A stretch of DNA of 64,000 bases, from positions 30,743,519 to 30,807,518 of the forward strand of contig CM049306.1 of NCBI GenBank assembly GCA_026874595.1, read 5' to 3'. Source of the DNA: Sipunculus nudus. Its lineage: Eukaryota > Annelida > Sipuncula > Golfingiida > Sipunculidae. The position numbers and the translations under genes were made by a program. The notes under the pieces are model-generated. The model did no database searches. It saw nothing but the letters and a program-made list of their open reading frames with translations, and had not been told where the DNA came from. Shown piece after piece: positions 26,501-41,500 of this stretch (position 1 is the stretch's first letter; each line of letters starts with the position of its first letter).

Positions 26501-29500
26501 GTCATAAAATCGAGAAATCTATCCAGGATGATACACATGCAAAATTTAAGGTGGATAAGTCCATTCACTGCAGAGATATGAGTGATTTTATCCCAAGGCA
26601 GATGAACAGATAGATGCTGTGCAAAAATGGTTGCAGGTGGTGCCACCATTTTTTATGTATGTTATAAAGCTATCCAAGGGCTACATTTGTGTAAAAATTT
26701 GTTCCAGACAAGTCAAACGAGTCCAAAGATATGTGGTTCAATGAGTCAAAACAGACGCACAGATGGACGCACTGGAAGGGGGAATGGTCAGAGGCCAATG
26801 TAAAATATTTTGGCACCAGTTCACATGTGACCTGATAATAATGTAAAGTTTCAGAAAAATCTGTCCAGTGGTGTCCGAGTTCTATTCCGGAAACGAAGGC
26901 AGCCGTGGCGGCAGCGGCGGATCCCAGTCAAAAACATAGTATCCGCAAAACTGTGTTTTGGCGGATACAATGAATAACTTTAATAACTGCATACATAAAA
27001 TTGTAAAAAGAATCTCAGAGATCATAAGATAATACTCTACTGGTACTTGTATAATGGTGGCTAACATACATTCATTTAACCAACAGGCAACCAACTTACC
27101 ATCTGATGCATAACTTTTCATAATTGTTTTCCATACTGATCAGTTGACTAGTTTGCAAATTTAAGTTGTGGATAGTGCCACCTCATAAACCCACCTTTTT
27201 TAGCTGTTTCCATCTTTCATGTCAAGGCATAGATAACAATTAATACTAGAAAAGTGACAGGTCAGGAAGGGCCCTGCAAAAGATGCAGTCATTATAAATT
27301 GAAGTACTGTGAATCTGGTGTACTTGGTAGCATGGGCTGATAGTGTAATATTTGAAAATTAATGAACCTGTACAGAACAGATGACATGTATAAACTGGAA
27401 GAAAAGATATGCTAAAGTGAAAATGTTCAAAGCTATCAAAATAATGATATAAAAGAACTGCATGCATTTTTAGTTTCTGTATTTGTGTATTATCTGTGCC
27501 AATTATTCTTGGTTAAAGTCTTGGCTGGGCTGTGTCAAATATTTTCAAGTATTTGTATGTTGATTTGGCCTTATCATATGTGAGGCTTGAGTCTGTACAT
27601 GAGCCTTGTAGTATTAGAGAGAGTCAGCTGCTGGTTAGAAGTGATAAAATGGTCATTCTCTTGAAATGAGATTCAGCTGTTCTTGGGCTTGGGTCTACAG
27701 ATGCGCTGTGTTGTGTAAAATGGCTACATATGAATATATCAATGTAAATTTGTGGATGGTCACTATAATAGGTCCAAATTCCTTGAGATGTTGGAAGTGG
27801 AGATAGATTTGTCCAAACATGGTCTAAATGAGAGCCGCTGTGGTGCATTGGGCCAGTGTATCCTTTTCTGGGGAATCTTCAAATTGTCTGTACAAAATAT
27901 GCTGTGAAAATGTAATGCCGCTGTACACAAGTGACTCGAAAGAGATTCATCCATTTCTGGCCTGCTGATGAAGACACCAGCAACTGAACACCAAACTGTG
28001 TATTCCTTTTTTTTCTTCTTCTGACCCAAATATCAATAAGCTTCTCCCTTAGGCCATGGGTGATACATATTATGTTTGAATCCCATCCATCATATGTTAG
28101 GGGAATTATTATGCAGAAACGAATTTGATTGTTCATCAAATTCTTTGCAAGTTATTGCATTAACATCATTTGAGAATTATTGCCTCTGTCAAGGTCATCC
28201 ATCTTCGAACTTGACCTAGCCCTTCATAACAAACATTACTGGTGCAAGTTCAGTGAGTGTTAGTCAAATTGTTTGCAAGCTATTTGGTTAACATCATTTT
28301 AGCATGATCACCTCTGTGACCTTGAAAATCCATCAAGGTCACCCATCTTCAAACATGATGTAGCCCATCAAAAGGTCCATCACTGCCGTGAGTCTGGGGA
28401 CCTTATATGAAATACTTTTTATGAGTTATTGTGTTAACAATGTGTGTCCTTTTGCGTGCATGTTTGCTATGAGAACACAACCTTACTAGGTGTTCAGTAA
28501 TGGTTTTTACCGCATAACTTACAGAACAAGGGACCTATGGGTCACGGCGCTCAGCTGTTATATATGATAAAAAAATATGATTTTAAAATGAGGCACATGC
28601 TGGTTTTGTGTGGTAATAAATATAAGCTTTATTATGAGTTGTTGGTGTTTAGCTTATGTATGATTTGGATAGTATCTTTGGAGACAGGGAAGAGGATTGA
28701 TTTCATTTATTTTATTAACAAATGGAGTACTACTGTCACACAGATTTTGACTTGGCAATATAACTTATAAGCAGAACATATAATATAAGAGTTTCACTAT
28801 TTATAAAAACAAGGGACCTATGGGTCACGACGCTCAGCTGTTATATATGATAAAAAAATATTATTTAGAAATGAGGCACATGCTGGTTTTGTGTGGTAAT
28901 AAATATAAGCTGTATTATGAGTTGTTGTTGTTTAGCTTATGTATGATTTTGATAGTACCTTTGGAGACAGGGAAGAGGATTGATTTCATTTATTTTATTA
29001 ACAAATGGAGTACTACTGTCACACAGATTTTGACTTGGCCATATAACTTATAAGCAGAACATATAATATAAGAGTTTAACTATTTATTAAAAAAATTACA
29101 AATATTGTCACAAATATAATTTTTATTAAAAATAATAAGAGAATCATATGTTTTTTTAAAATGAAATATAACTGATATGATTATTAAAATAATATTAAAG
29201 AATATATTCATGAATGCATTCATGAATACATTTTGAAAGTATTTGCACGAGTTTTCATATACTTTCATTTTTACCTGAATTCCCATTCTTTATGCAAGAA
29301 ATTTTATAATGGAGTACATAATCATATTCGTATTTAAATACAATTACAAAGTATTCGCACCATGTCTGGTATTTATTCAGTTTTCACCAAACAATGATGT
29401 TGAGAATCCAGAATATACAAAATTCACACATTTAAATAATGATCATAAGTACCTGGTTTTATGGCTTTTATTAATATTAAAAAAAACTGTAAAAAATTCA

Positions 29501-32500
29501 TTTTGGACTAATTTCAAATCAATGTACACACAAGACACAGTAGGAATCTAGATTAATATTATCAAGTGCATCTTTGTCTATCATTAATTTCCTTCATATA
29601 ATCCTTAATGCTTAGTAATGAATAATATGATTTACTTCTTTATCATTAAAAATGAACTGAAAAATGCCATAGGTGACTGCATGGTGTTATTTGGAATATG
29701 TGACATTCTACCCATCAATACAAGATTCTCATATCATCAGTAACTGCAAGTTAATTTCCTGTTATTATAAACTAACAAATTCCTTTTCTATTTTTCTTTA
29801 ATTTGTTATTAAAAACCAATAAAAATTTATTAATTTATTGTTTATTGTTATGTTGTTGGTTAAAACTACTAGATGAGTTGGGTTGAACACCTGGATCAAC
29901 TGTGGCTGTCCATAAGCTGCCTGGATTCTCCCCTCAAGCGTGCATAATTTGATGAAAGGTCAACAAGGTCAACATACAGGTGACTCAAGAGTGGCTGGAG
30001 AGAGCCAAAGTCTGACAGAGTCTCATAATAAACATTAATAAAAGCTACAATATTTGGCAAATTTCTTTCAGCTTTCTAAACTAAAAAGCTGAAATCCTTA
30101 TGTGTGCATGATATGAAAATTATATCAACAGTGCTCACGGGAAACAAACGTGCCATGGTCACAGTTGGGCAAAATTTAAGGTACTAATTTATATTTATAC
30201 TAATAACTTATAAAATTTGAAAAATTCAGAACTAATTTTGGGTATTCAATTGAATCTTAATTAAATAATGTTACATCCCTGACAAAAAAAATCTCTAGCT
30301 TCAGCAATGCCCTTGTTAAGGGAGTAAATATATTTCTTGATTTTTTACAAAGTGCATTATGTTTGGCCCCATAACTTAAAAAAAATACACAATACTGACA
30401 TCATTTCTGGCATGTGCATAGTGAATGTATAGAAAAATATGTATATTATATATGATCAAAGTCAGATCAGTGGTTTTGATATTAGGCAGTCTTAAAGTGA
30501 AACATTGGGTTTTTAATGGAAAAATGAAGTTTTTCATTGATATCTCGAAGGAATTAAGTCCTAGTGACCAAATTCTTGGCATGGTAGGGGATTTTGGAGA
30601 AATCTAACTGTATGCCAAATTTAAGGAACTTAGAGCTGAAGCTCGGGAGCTAAGCTCTAGCAAACTGCATAACACTAGCAATATGTGACATGGTGCTTGA
30701 AAACTTGAATAAAATCTACAGTTTTTGATCAACTGGTTTCAAATTTTTGGTGTTAACAGTTGAAATGCTAACAAAAACATGCTGTGAAAATTAAATCCAC
30801 AGCAGTTACAGCAAAAAAACGTGCCATGGTCAAAGTTGGGCAAAATTTAAGGTACCAATTTTTTATTTTTGCTAATATTTTTAAAAATTTAAAAGATTTT
30901 GATCTAATTTTGGGTATACAATTTAATTTTGATTAATAAAAGTAATATTACTGGAAAAAAAGTGCTTAGCTTTAACAAGTTTTGTGTTAAGTGATAAAAT
31001 TTCTTTCCTGATTATTTACAAAATGCATTATGTTTGGGCCCATAACTTTTTTAAATTAAATAATACAGACCTAATTTCTGGCATGTACATAGGAATTATA
31101 TAGAGGATTATCTATAGGAAATATGAGGAAAAACAGATGAGTGGTTTTGATATTAGGCAGTCCTAAAGTGTGAAAATAGGTTTTTAATAAAAAATTGAGG
31201 TTTTTCCTTAATTTCTCAAAGGAATGAAGTCGCAAAGACCCAGTTTTCGGCTTGGTAGGAGATCTTGGGGACATCTAACATTATGCTGAATTTTGGATTC
31301 CTAGGTCTTACGGTTTCAAAACGTGCCACATCTACGGACGGACGGACGGACGGACAGACGGACGACGGACAATGGACCACGACTATAGCTCAGATGACTT
31401 ATAGTCAGCTGAGCTAAAAATTACAAATATTGTCCCAAATATGATTTTTATTAAAAATAATAAGAGAATGGTATGATTTTAAAAAATGAAATATAACTGA
31501 AATGATTATTAAAATAATATTAAAGAATATATTCATGAATGCATTCATGAATACATTTTGAAAGTATTTGCACTGGTATTCATATACTTTCATTTTTACC
31601 TGAATTTCCATTCTTTATGCAAAAAATTTTATAATGGAGTACATATTCATATTTGTATTTAAATACAATTGCAAAGTATTCACACCATGTCTGGTATTTA
31701 TTCAGTTTTCACCAAACAATAATGTTGAGAATCCAGAATATACAAAATTCACACATTTAAATAATGATCATAAGTATCTGGTTTTATGGCTTTTATTTAT
31801 ATAAAAAAAAATAAATGTAATATATTCATTTTGGACTAAGTTCACATCAATGTACACACTAGACACAGTAGGAATCTAGATTAATATTATCAACTGCATC
31901 TTTGTCTATCATTAATTTCCTTCATATGATCCCTAATGATTAGTAATGAATAATATGATTTACTTTTTTATCATTAAAATTGAACTGAAAAAATACCATA
32001 GGTGACTGCATGGTGTTATTTGGAATATGTGACATTCTATCCATCAATACAAGATTCTTATATCATCAGTAACTGCAAGTTAATTTCCTGTTATTATAAA
32101 CTAAGAAATTCCTTTTCTATTTTTCTTTAATTTGTTATTAAAAACCAATAAATTTATTTATTTATTGTTTATTGTTATTTTGTTGGTCAAAACTACTAGA
32201 TGAGTTGGGTTGGACACCTGGATCAACTGTGGCTGTCCATAAGCTGCCTGGCTGCCCTAGTGTATGTCTCGCCTCAAGCATGCATAATTTGCTGAAAGTT
32301 CAACAAGATCAACATACAGGTGACTCAAGAGGAGCTGGAGAGAGCCAAGGTCTGACATGGTATCATAAAAACATTAATAAAAGCTAAAATTTTTGGCCAA
32401 TTTCTTTCAGCTTTCTAAACTAAAAAGCTGAAATCCTTATGTGTGCATGATATGAAAATTATATCAACAGTGCTCACAGGAAACAAACGTGCAATGGTCA

Positions 32501-35500
32501 AAGTTGGGCAAAATTTAAGGTGCTAATTTTATATTTATACTAATAACTTATAAAATTTGAAAAATTCAGAACTAATTTTGGGTATTCAATTGAATCTTGA
32601 TTAAACTAGACATTTCTTGGCACCGCGGGTGCCAGAGTATCCCCAGACATAGTAGGCCCCCCCCCCTCTTTAAGAACAGACCCCCATTTTTAGCAGCATA
32701 TACTGACACTTGGCATATTTATTGTTTCTTCCATCTAACAATCCACAATCTTGTTGAAGATGTTTGTCCTGTGACCTTGATCTTTTTAAAGATGTGTTCT
32801 GTGACCTTGACCTTTGACCTCATGACCCCAAAATCAATTTGGGTCTTGCTTTTCCAATGGGACATATGCAAGTCAAGTTTGAAATCTATACATCAATAAA
32901 GCAGGAATTATCATCCAGAAACTAATTTTTTTGACAGGTGGCTCCTGTGACCTTCACCTTTGACCTTGTGACCTCAAAATTGATAGTGTTCTTCCTCTCT
33001 TGGCAGGAGAACTATATGTGCAAGATGAAAGATCTGAGATGAAATGTTTGGCTGAAAATGCATCCACATCTTTTTAAAGATGTGTCCTGTGACCTTGACC
33101 TTTGACCTCATGACCCCAAAATCAATTTTGGTCTTGCTTTTCCAAAGGGACATATACAAGTCAAGTTTGAAAACCATACATCAATAAAAGCAGTAAATAC
33201 CATCCAGAAACTAATTTTTGGACAGATAGCTCCTGTGACCTTCACCTTTGACCTTGTGACCTCAAAATTGATAGGGGTTTTCCACTCTTGGCAGGTGAAC
33301 TATATGTGCAAGAAGAAAGATCTGAGATGAAATGTTTGGCTGAAAATGCATCCACATCTTTTTGTAGATGTGTCCTGTGACCTTGACCTTTGACCTCATG
33401 ACCCCAAAATCAATTCAGGTCTTGCTTTTCCAATGGGACATATACAAGTCAAGTTTGAAATCCATACATCAATAACAGCAGGAATTATCATCCAGAAACT
33501 AATTTTTGGACAGATGGCTCCTGTGACCTTCACCTTTGACCTTGTGACCTCAAAATTGATAGGGGTCTTCCACTCTTGGCAGGTAAACTATATGTGCAAG
33601 AAGAAAGATCTGAGATGAATTGTTTGGCTGAAATTGCATCCATAACCTTTCTAAAGAGGTTTCCTGTGACCTTGACCTTTGACATCATGACCCCAAAATC
33701 AATTCAGGTCTTGCTTTTCCAATGGGTCAAATACAAGTCAAGTTTGAAATCCATACATCAATAACAGCAGGAATTATCATCCAGAAACTAATTTTTGGAC
33801 AGATGGCTCCTGTGACCTTCACCTTTGACCTTGTGACCTCAAAATTGATAGGGGTCTTCCACTCTTGGCAGGTGAACTATATGTGCAAGAAGAAAGATCT
33901 GAGATGAATTGTTTGGCTGAAATTGCATCCACAACCTTTTTAAAGAGGTTTCCTGTGACCTTGACCTTTGACATCATGACCCCAAAATCAATTCAGGTCT
34001 TGCTTTTCCAATGGGTCAAATACAAGTCAAGTTTGAAATCCATACATCAATAACAGCAGGAATTATCATCCAGAAACTAATTTTTGGACAGATGGCTCCT
34101 GTGACCTTCACCTTTGACCTTGTGACCTCAAAATTGATAGGGGTCTTCCACTCTTGGCAGGTGAACTATATGTGCAAGAAGAAAGATCTGAGATGAATTG
34201 TTTGGCTGAAATTGCATCCACAACCTTTTTAAAGAGGTTTCCTGTGACCTTGACCTTTGACCTCATGACCCCAAAATCAATTCAGGTCTTGCTTTTCCAA
34301 TGGGTCAAATACAAGTCAAGTTTGAAATCCATACATCAATAAAAGAAGGAATTATCATCCAGGAACTAATTTTTGGACAGATGGCTCCTGTGACCTTCAC
34401 CTTTGACCTTGTGACCTCAAAACTGATAGGGGTCTTCCTCTATTGGCAGATGACTTATATGTGCAAGATGAAAGGTCTGAGATGAAATGTTTGGCTGAAA
34501 ATGCATCCACAATCTTTTTAAAGATGTGTCCTGTGACCTTGACCTTTGACCTCATGACCCCAAAATCAATTTGAGTTTTGCTTTTTCAATAGGACATATA
34601 TAAGTCAAATTTGAAATCAATACATCAATAAAAGCAGGAATTATCATCCAGAAACTAATTTTTGGACAGATAGCTCCTGTGGCCTTGACCTTTGACCTTG
34701 TGACCCCAAAATTTATATGGATCATCCACTATTGGCAAGTGAGCTATATATTCAAGATGGAAGACCTGGGATGAAAGTTTGGCTTAAAATGCATCCACAA
34801 TATCTTTTAAAATGCCAGTCCAGTGACCTTGATCTTTGACCTCATGACCCTAGAACCTATAGGGTTCTTACTTTAGTAGTGGGCCATACATAAGTCATGT
34901 CTGAAATCCATATGGCTATCAACACTGGAGATATCATAAGAGGTGTGTGATTTTCACCATATATGGCAATATTCAAGGTCAAGGCCACTATCATAGGAAA
35001 GGTCATGACCCCAATTTAAATAAACATCATCCCATAACCCATACCTATGTATATTCATAATATAAAAGAAATCTGTCCATTAGTTTTTGACTTATAATGC
35101 TCACAGTACTGTAAGGTGGCAATTTTGGGGGTATTAAACAGCATGAAAACAAGTAAAGAATAATAGGTGGCGCCACCAGTTTCTGGAACATGACAACCCT
35201 ATCCATGATCTTCCATCAACTTGATTTTGGGATAAATCCATGCAAGATTTCTTGAGATATTAATGAATTTGTGTGATTTTCCCCAAAATTTGACCTATTC
35301 AAGGTCAAGGACACTCTCCTAGTAAAGGTCATGACCTCATTTTAAATAGGCATCGTCCTCTTACCCATATCTATACATATACCAAGTTTGGTAAAGTTCC
35401 GTGAAAAATTTTTTGGGTTATCGCACCAACAAGATTTATATGCCGCGGCGGCAGTGGCAGCGGCGGCGGGACCGGTATGAAAACATAGTATCCCCCGACT

Positions 35501-38500
35501 TTGTCTGGGGATACAATAATGTTACATCCCTGACAAAAAATCTCTAGCTTCAGCAATCCCCTTGTTAAGGGAGTAAATATATTTCTTGATTTTTTTACAA
35601 AGTGCATTATGTTTGGGCCCATAACTTAAAACAATTATGCAATACTGACATCATTTTTGGCATGTGCATAGAGGATGTATAGAAAAATATGTATATTTTA
35701 TATGATTAAAGTCAGATCAGTGGTTTTGATATTAGGCAGTCTTGAAGTGTAACAATGGGTTTTTAATGGAAAAATGAAGTTTTTCATTAATATCTCGAAG
35801 GTATTAAGTCCTAGTGACCAAATTCTTGGCATGGTAGGGGATTTTGGAAACATCTAATTGTATACCAAATTTTAGGAACTGATAGCTGAAGCTGGGGAGC
35901 TGAGCTCTTGCAAACTGCATAACACTAGCTCGATGTAAACAATATAATACATGGTGCTTGAAAACTTAAATAAAATCTACAGTTTTTTATCAACTGGTTT
36001 CAGTTTTTTTGGTGTTAACAGACAAAATGCTAACAAAAACATGCTGTGAAAATTAAATCCACAGTACTTTGAGGAAAAAACGTGCCATGGTCAAAGTTGG
36101 GCAAAATTTAAGGTACCAATTTTTTATTTTTGTTAATATTTTAAAAAATTAAAAAAATTTTGATCTAAGTTTGGGTAAACAATTTAATTTTGATTAATTA
36201 AAGTTATATTACTGGAAAAAAGTCCATAGCTTTAACATGTTTTGTGTTAAGTGATCAAATATCTTTCCTGATTTTTTACAAAATGCATTATGTTTGGGCC
36301 CATAACTTTTTTAAATTATATAATACAGACATAATTTCTGGCATGTACATAGGAAATATATAGAGGAATATTTATGGTAAATATGAGGAGAAACAGATGA
36401 GTGGTTTTGATATGAGGCCGTCCTGAAGTGTGGAAATAGGTTTTAATAAAAAATTGAGGTTTTTCCTTAATTTCTCAAAGGAACGAAGTCGCAAAGACCC
36501 AGTTTTCGGCTTGGTAGGAGATCTTGGGGACATCTAACATTATGCCGAATTTTGGATTCCTAGGTCTTAAGGTTTCAAAATGTGCCACATCTACGGACGG
36601 ACGGACGGACAGATCGACGGACAGACGGATGGACGGATGACGGACAATGGACCACGACTATAGCTCAGATGACTTATAGTCAGCTGAGCTAAAAATGGCT
36701 GACTATGACCATATATCATGCCTCGTTGCTGTTGACATGAGAACCTGTCCTAATGTTAAGGTGGAACAAACAATTATGGTTACAATTATGATTTCTGCTC
36801 TGCTGAAAGAGGGACCTAAAATTTAACACCAAACTGTGAATAACTTTTCTGACTTTTGACCTCCTGACCCCAAAATTGATAGGGATCTTCCATAGTTGAT
36901 GGTTAATACATATTTCAATCCGTCAATCCCAACTGGAGTTATCATCCGGAAAAGACTTTGTGGATGGATGGACGGACGGACAGATGGACAGACAGCTAGA
37001 CATGCAGACAGACGGACAGGTCCATTACTATACAGCACCCGCTTTTCAAGCGGGGCCCTAATAAATGCCATGTTCACAGATCTTAAAGTTTCACCAACTG
37101 CTAATTTTATATGCATTTCAATCAAAAGTTCAGTCGCAAATGGAACTGGCTTAATGACCATGAGACTGGTATACAGATGCAACAATAGGTGGCTCCACAG
37201 TGTTAGACTTTTGCAATATATTGGGATGGTATTTCCTACTCATAAGCATTTCTATTAATTCAATATTAATGCAATTATCAGATATATTCTTGTACAAAGT
37301 GCATGATATGGGACCACTTGGTTTCTTGTTCAGATAAATCTATTTATGGTAAAATAACCTTAATTTTATATATTATACAGACATATGAGCAATTTTTTTT
37401 ATTTTGGTCCATTGTTTGTAATCATTAAAATACTTGATCAGGAATACTTAAATGACCAACTAATATTATTACACACTGACTGACCAAAAAGGCGTCAACC
37501 TGGTTGACTCCAAGAAGTATTTACCATATGAACTGAGGTGTTAAGTGGTTGTGTGAATAGTTTGTTATCCTTACTGCAGGTGGCATGAGTGTGCTCAATT
37601 ACATAACATGGTGAAGAGAGCAAAACCTCTTATAGACATATATATTATCATCTTGTATCACAAAAGTCATAAATTTTATCAATAAAAAAATTCTTTTTTA
37701 AAATTAATTAGGTAATAACCAATTACAAACATAAATATATCAACAACAATGTCAAACAATCATTAATATTTATAGTTACTAAATAGAACTAAACAATCTT
37801 TGACAATCAGGATTTAGATTTACTGGTTGTTGATAACCATTTTTTACAATGGAACTTTATGACAGACGAATGGCTATGATCAATGGATCCATAAATTTTA
37901 TTTCCACCTTGAGACAATAAATGTTAAGAGGAGGTAAACTGTGATAATAGTGACAAACACAATCTCAAACCAAACAACATGAATATTCTGAATTTTCATC
38001 AATGGAAAACATGTTTTTTTTTTTATATTTTTAAATTTAGTATGCGTTTTCATCAAATTAATCAAAGGAATACCTTTTTTAAATTTTTTTAAAATTACAA
38101 TTATCTGAATTAATGTATGAATAATATTAAAGGTTAAATTACAAAAGCATTTAACTAGTTCTGCATTATAGTGGCCTCTGCAATATTCTAGGAAAGGCAT
38201 GTATTCTAAACAAATCAACAAAACACCAAAAATATACATAATAATACAAACATATAAAGGTCTGCAAGGAACACCGTTTGATATCAGGCAACGTGTGCAG
38301 GGAAAGCATGCAACTTTTACTACCATAGTGTGAATAGTTCAATTTGTGCAAACTGTCCATCAAGTACAAGGTCAAGCTACTAGAACACCATGCAGACCTG
38401 TTAATTCTCAAGACCTTTCACCATGCACAACCCCTGTGTCCTCAAGCCTGTGCACACACACTTATCCTTGAATGGTCAGATGTCCACTGCCAATCAAATA

Positions 38501-41500
38501 GACCACCAGGTCACCAGTCCCTCAGGACTAACTGGTCACTGGTGTCACATTAACTATGTAACAGCTTTCATTACATAAACCTGCCCCCACATCCACATAT
38601 TGGTATATACAAAATTATATGCACACACCCAAATATTGGTTGATTATCAACATGTTATATATATGTATAATTATCTATTAACAATATTGTTGTCAAGAGG
38701 TGCTATGGTGACAACCCTCTGTATCTAGCTGAATTAGTGATAATCCAATGTGGATGGGTTTATATGATAGGTTGAATTAAACACCCCTGCTTTAATTCAC
38801 AGCTGTCCTTGTTTACAATCCAGCTGCACTCAACCAGTGCCCTGCCTGCACCACTGATGTATGTGCATACATAATATATAAGGAGTCAGAGAGAATCTGA
38901 GTGCAATCTGGTCAGGCACAATGGATGGGCTGCCTCATGCTAGATCTATGACTCAGCCAAGAGCAGGAACCAGGACAGTCTCCAGGAACAAGTTGAGGAC
39001 ATGGGGCCCAACCCAGGACCCCTGCTGCACCAGTAATGGCCTTGAACTGATTTACAACAGCCCAGCTAAAAAACACAGCTTCTTGGAAAATCTCAAAACT
39101 CTGGGCCTATTGATTGGAATGAGACTGCTACACAAACATAAACACCTAGCGCTGTTCTGCCGAAACTACTTCCTCGTCTACTACAAGTATTTTCTGCTGA
39201 TTTCTCCTGCTGCATTCCACTGTAATGTTTACTCAGGTTTAGTAATAAACAAACCTTAAGTTTAGAAATGTGAGAGTTTGAATGCTTTTTTTAACTGTTA
39301 ACTGATAAACAAACAGACTGTCTCAGAAACAGGACTAGTTGAAGGCCGTCCCAAAAAAATTCTTTTTGAGGATGTTTATGTTTGAAAACAAACCTGATGT
39401 CACTGGGTACATTTAAAGGTAACTTATGATATTTAATTACAAATAAAATATTTGATAAATATTATAAAATTTACAATTAACATTTGCAGGCTTTTATCTT
39501 TTTTTATAAAGACACATATTATATAACTGTCATCTTAATAATAAGTTAAAGCTTAAAAATGTTTTTGAGATTTTGCACTGCATTATTTTTCAGGCATAAC
39601 TTTGATTTACATGAAATAGTCCAAGTTGTAGTTTCTTCCTTAAAAGTGAGTCACTCCATATATCCCACTGCTTCAGGTTCCATGATGCATAACAATTTCA
39701 TAACAAATCTTACATGAGGATATGCAAGAAAATTTATGCCAGATATTTTATGCCAGAAAATTTAAACAAGAAGTGGTTTCATGCAAGAATCTTGTGAGCA
39801 GAAGCAAGAATTACAAATCTTGCATGCCAGAAAATTTATGCAAGACATGGGTTTATTGCAAGAATCTTGTGAGCTTATGCAAGAAATTACAAATCTTGCA
39901 TACATCTTGCATATTTAATTTTGTACAGGTTTATAAAGTTGACAGACTGACCAATTAAGAGACATACAGACAGACATACTTGACTGACCACTACATATAA
40001 AATACATTCCCCACCTCTGACTGAAAGGCAGGGAAAAACCAAGAAACTGTCACTGAAGGGATGTCCAATGTTTCAATGGGTACAGCCTATACATTATACC
40101 ATATCTTTATATTTTAATTGCACAACCAATTTTGAGATTTATCATCTGGATCAAACTTTATGGACAAAGTATATGCTGTTTGCCACAGCAGATTAGATTG
40201 AATCATGAATCCATTTCTCATATAATTGTATCCGCCAAAACAGTTTTGCGGATACTATGTTTTCAGCCCACCGCCTCCGCGGTGTAGGTGTCCGGAGAAC
40301 TCCTCAGTAACCGCTGGGCGGAATTTTACAAAACCCGGGATTATGTTTGGGTCACATGTTAACTGCTGCGCCCCGATTTTGTTTTGACCTCTGACCTTTC
40401 CTCTGCGCTCTGCGTCTGTTTGTGCGTCTGTTTCCACACATAAACCCACATATCTCGGGAACTGTTTGACCGATCAGGAAAATTTTTTTGCACAAATGTA
40501 GCCCTTGGGGAGCTTTATAACATACACAAAAAATGGTGGCGCCACCTGCAACCATGTTTGCACAGTGTCCATCTGTTCGTCTGCCTTGGGTTAAAATCAC
40601 TCATATCTCTGCAGTGGTTTGACATATCTGCCTAAAATTTTGCAGGTTTATACATCCACGACAGCTCTCTTGATTTTATGACAGGTGGCGCCACCTGCAT
40701 TCTAGTTTATGCAGCAGACATCCAAGCTCATATCTTGGGAACCGTTTGACCGATTTGGCCAAAGTTATGCATGTGTATAGTTCTCACATAGCTCTTTATC
40801 ATACGCAAAACTGGTGGTGCCACCTGCAACCATTTTTGCTCAGCGTCCATCTGTTTGTCTGCCACGGGCTAAAATCACTGCCTTAAATTTTGCATATGTA
40901 TACAACTTGGACGGCTTTCTGGATTTTGTGGTGGGGGGGGGGGGGGGGCAACCTACAAACACAATTTGGCTGCAGACATCCATGCTAATATGCAACACTT
41001 CACTCTATTTCCCCTTGCCACTCAATCCATGCCTCACTTCACCCGTTTCACTCTGATTTAGGCGGATACACGTAGTTGCTTGTTGACTACCCGTATTCTA
41101 GTTAAATTCTGCAAATCTAAATAAAGAGCAGAAACAATGGCAGACTACAGCCATGATAAACTGTATTATATTAATAAGAAAACAATAAAAGACTTTAAAT
41201 TTCCTTGATCATCTGTGTAATACTGTAGTAAATTAAGTCATTCTCACTTAAATGTAAAGCTCTATTTCTACAAATGATACTCTAAATGAAATATTATTAT
41301 TCTTATTGACTGAACGATAAACCAACGTCAAATGCGTTTCCCCGCTTTACCTGTATTTCTGAACTCAAAACCCTGTACAAAGGGGTGGTAAATTAACAGA
41401 AAATACATCTTATTAAGTACTAGATTACTAGTCAACTCAACATTATTCAACATGAAAATGTTACCATATTTGATGTGTAAACCAATAATTAGACCCATGC

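Larger units (their letters stand above)
28525..36695. mobile_element. Outer GGGACC...GAGCTAAAAA element split by two nested insertions
   Basis: The 5' 281 bp (28525-28805) stops in CACTATTTATA. The matching continuation, TTACAAATATTGTCCCAAAT, resumes at 31421, exactly after the end of a second complete copy of the same family. The outer copy is interrupted again at 32606-35516 by a CTAG-ended element and then runs to its own ACGG tract and terminal hairpin at about 36695. Order of events: outer copy first, then the two insertions. Confidence 0.8.

Noticed and set aside
28525-31420. Possible CRISPR-like or satellite array
   Set aside because: The repeats are explained by nested copies of one transposon family; no regular short repeat-spacer pattern, and the genome is eukaryotic.
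33433-34485. Series of overlapping 61-62-codon frames repeated every 289 bp
   Set aside because: They follow the tandem repeat period and alternate between frames of the same unit; they are by-products of the non-coding array.
36823-37258. Overlapping 120-codon frames on both strands
   Set aside because: They cross a GGAC/ACAG microsatellite and a terminal hairpin, which keeps both strands open by composition.
37898-38326. 142-codon minus-strand frame with hydrophobic stretches
   Set aside because: AT-rich sequence naturally gives Ile/Phe/Leu runs; no family motif, and no support for start or splice sites.
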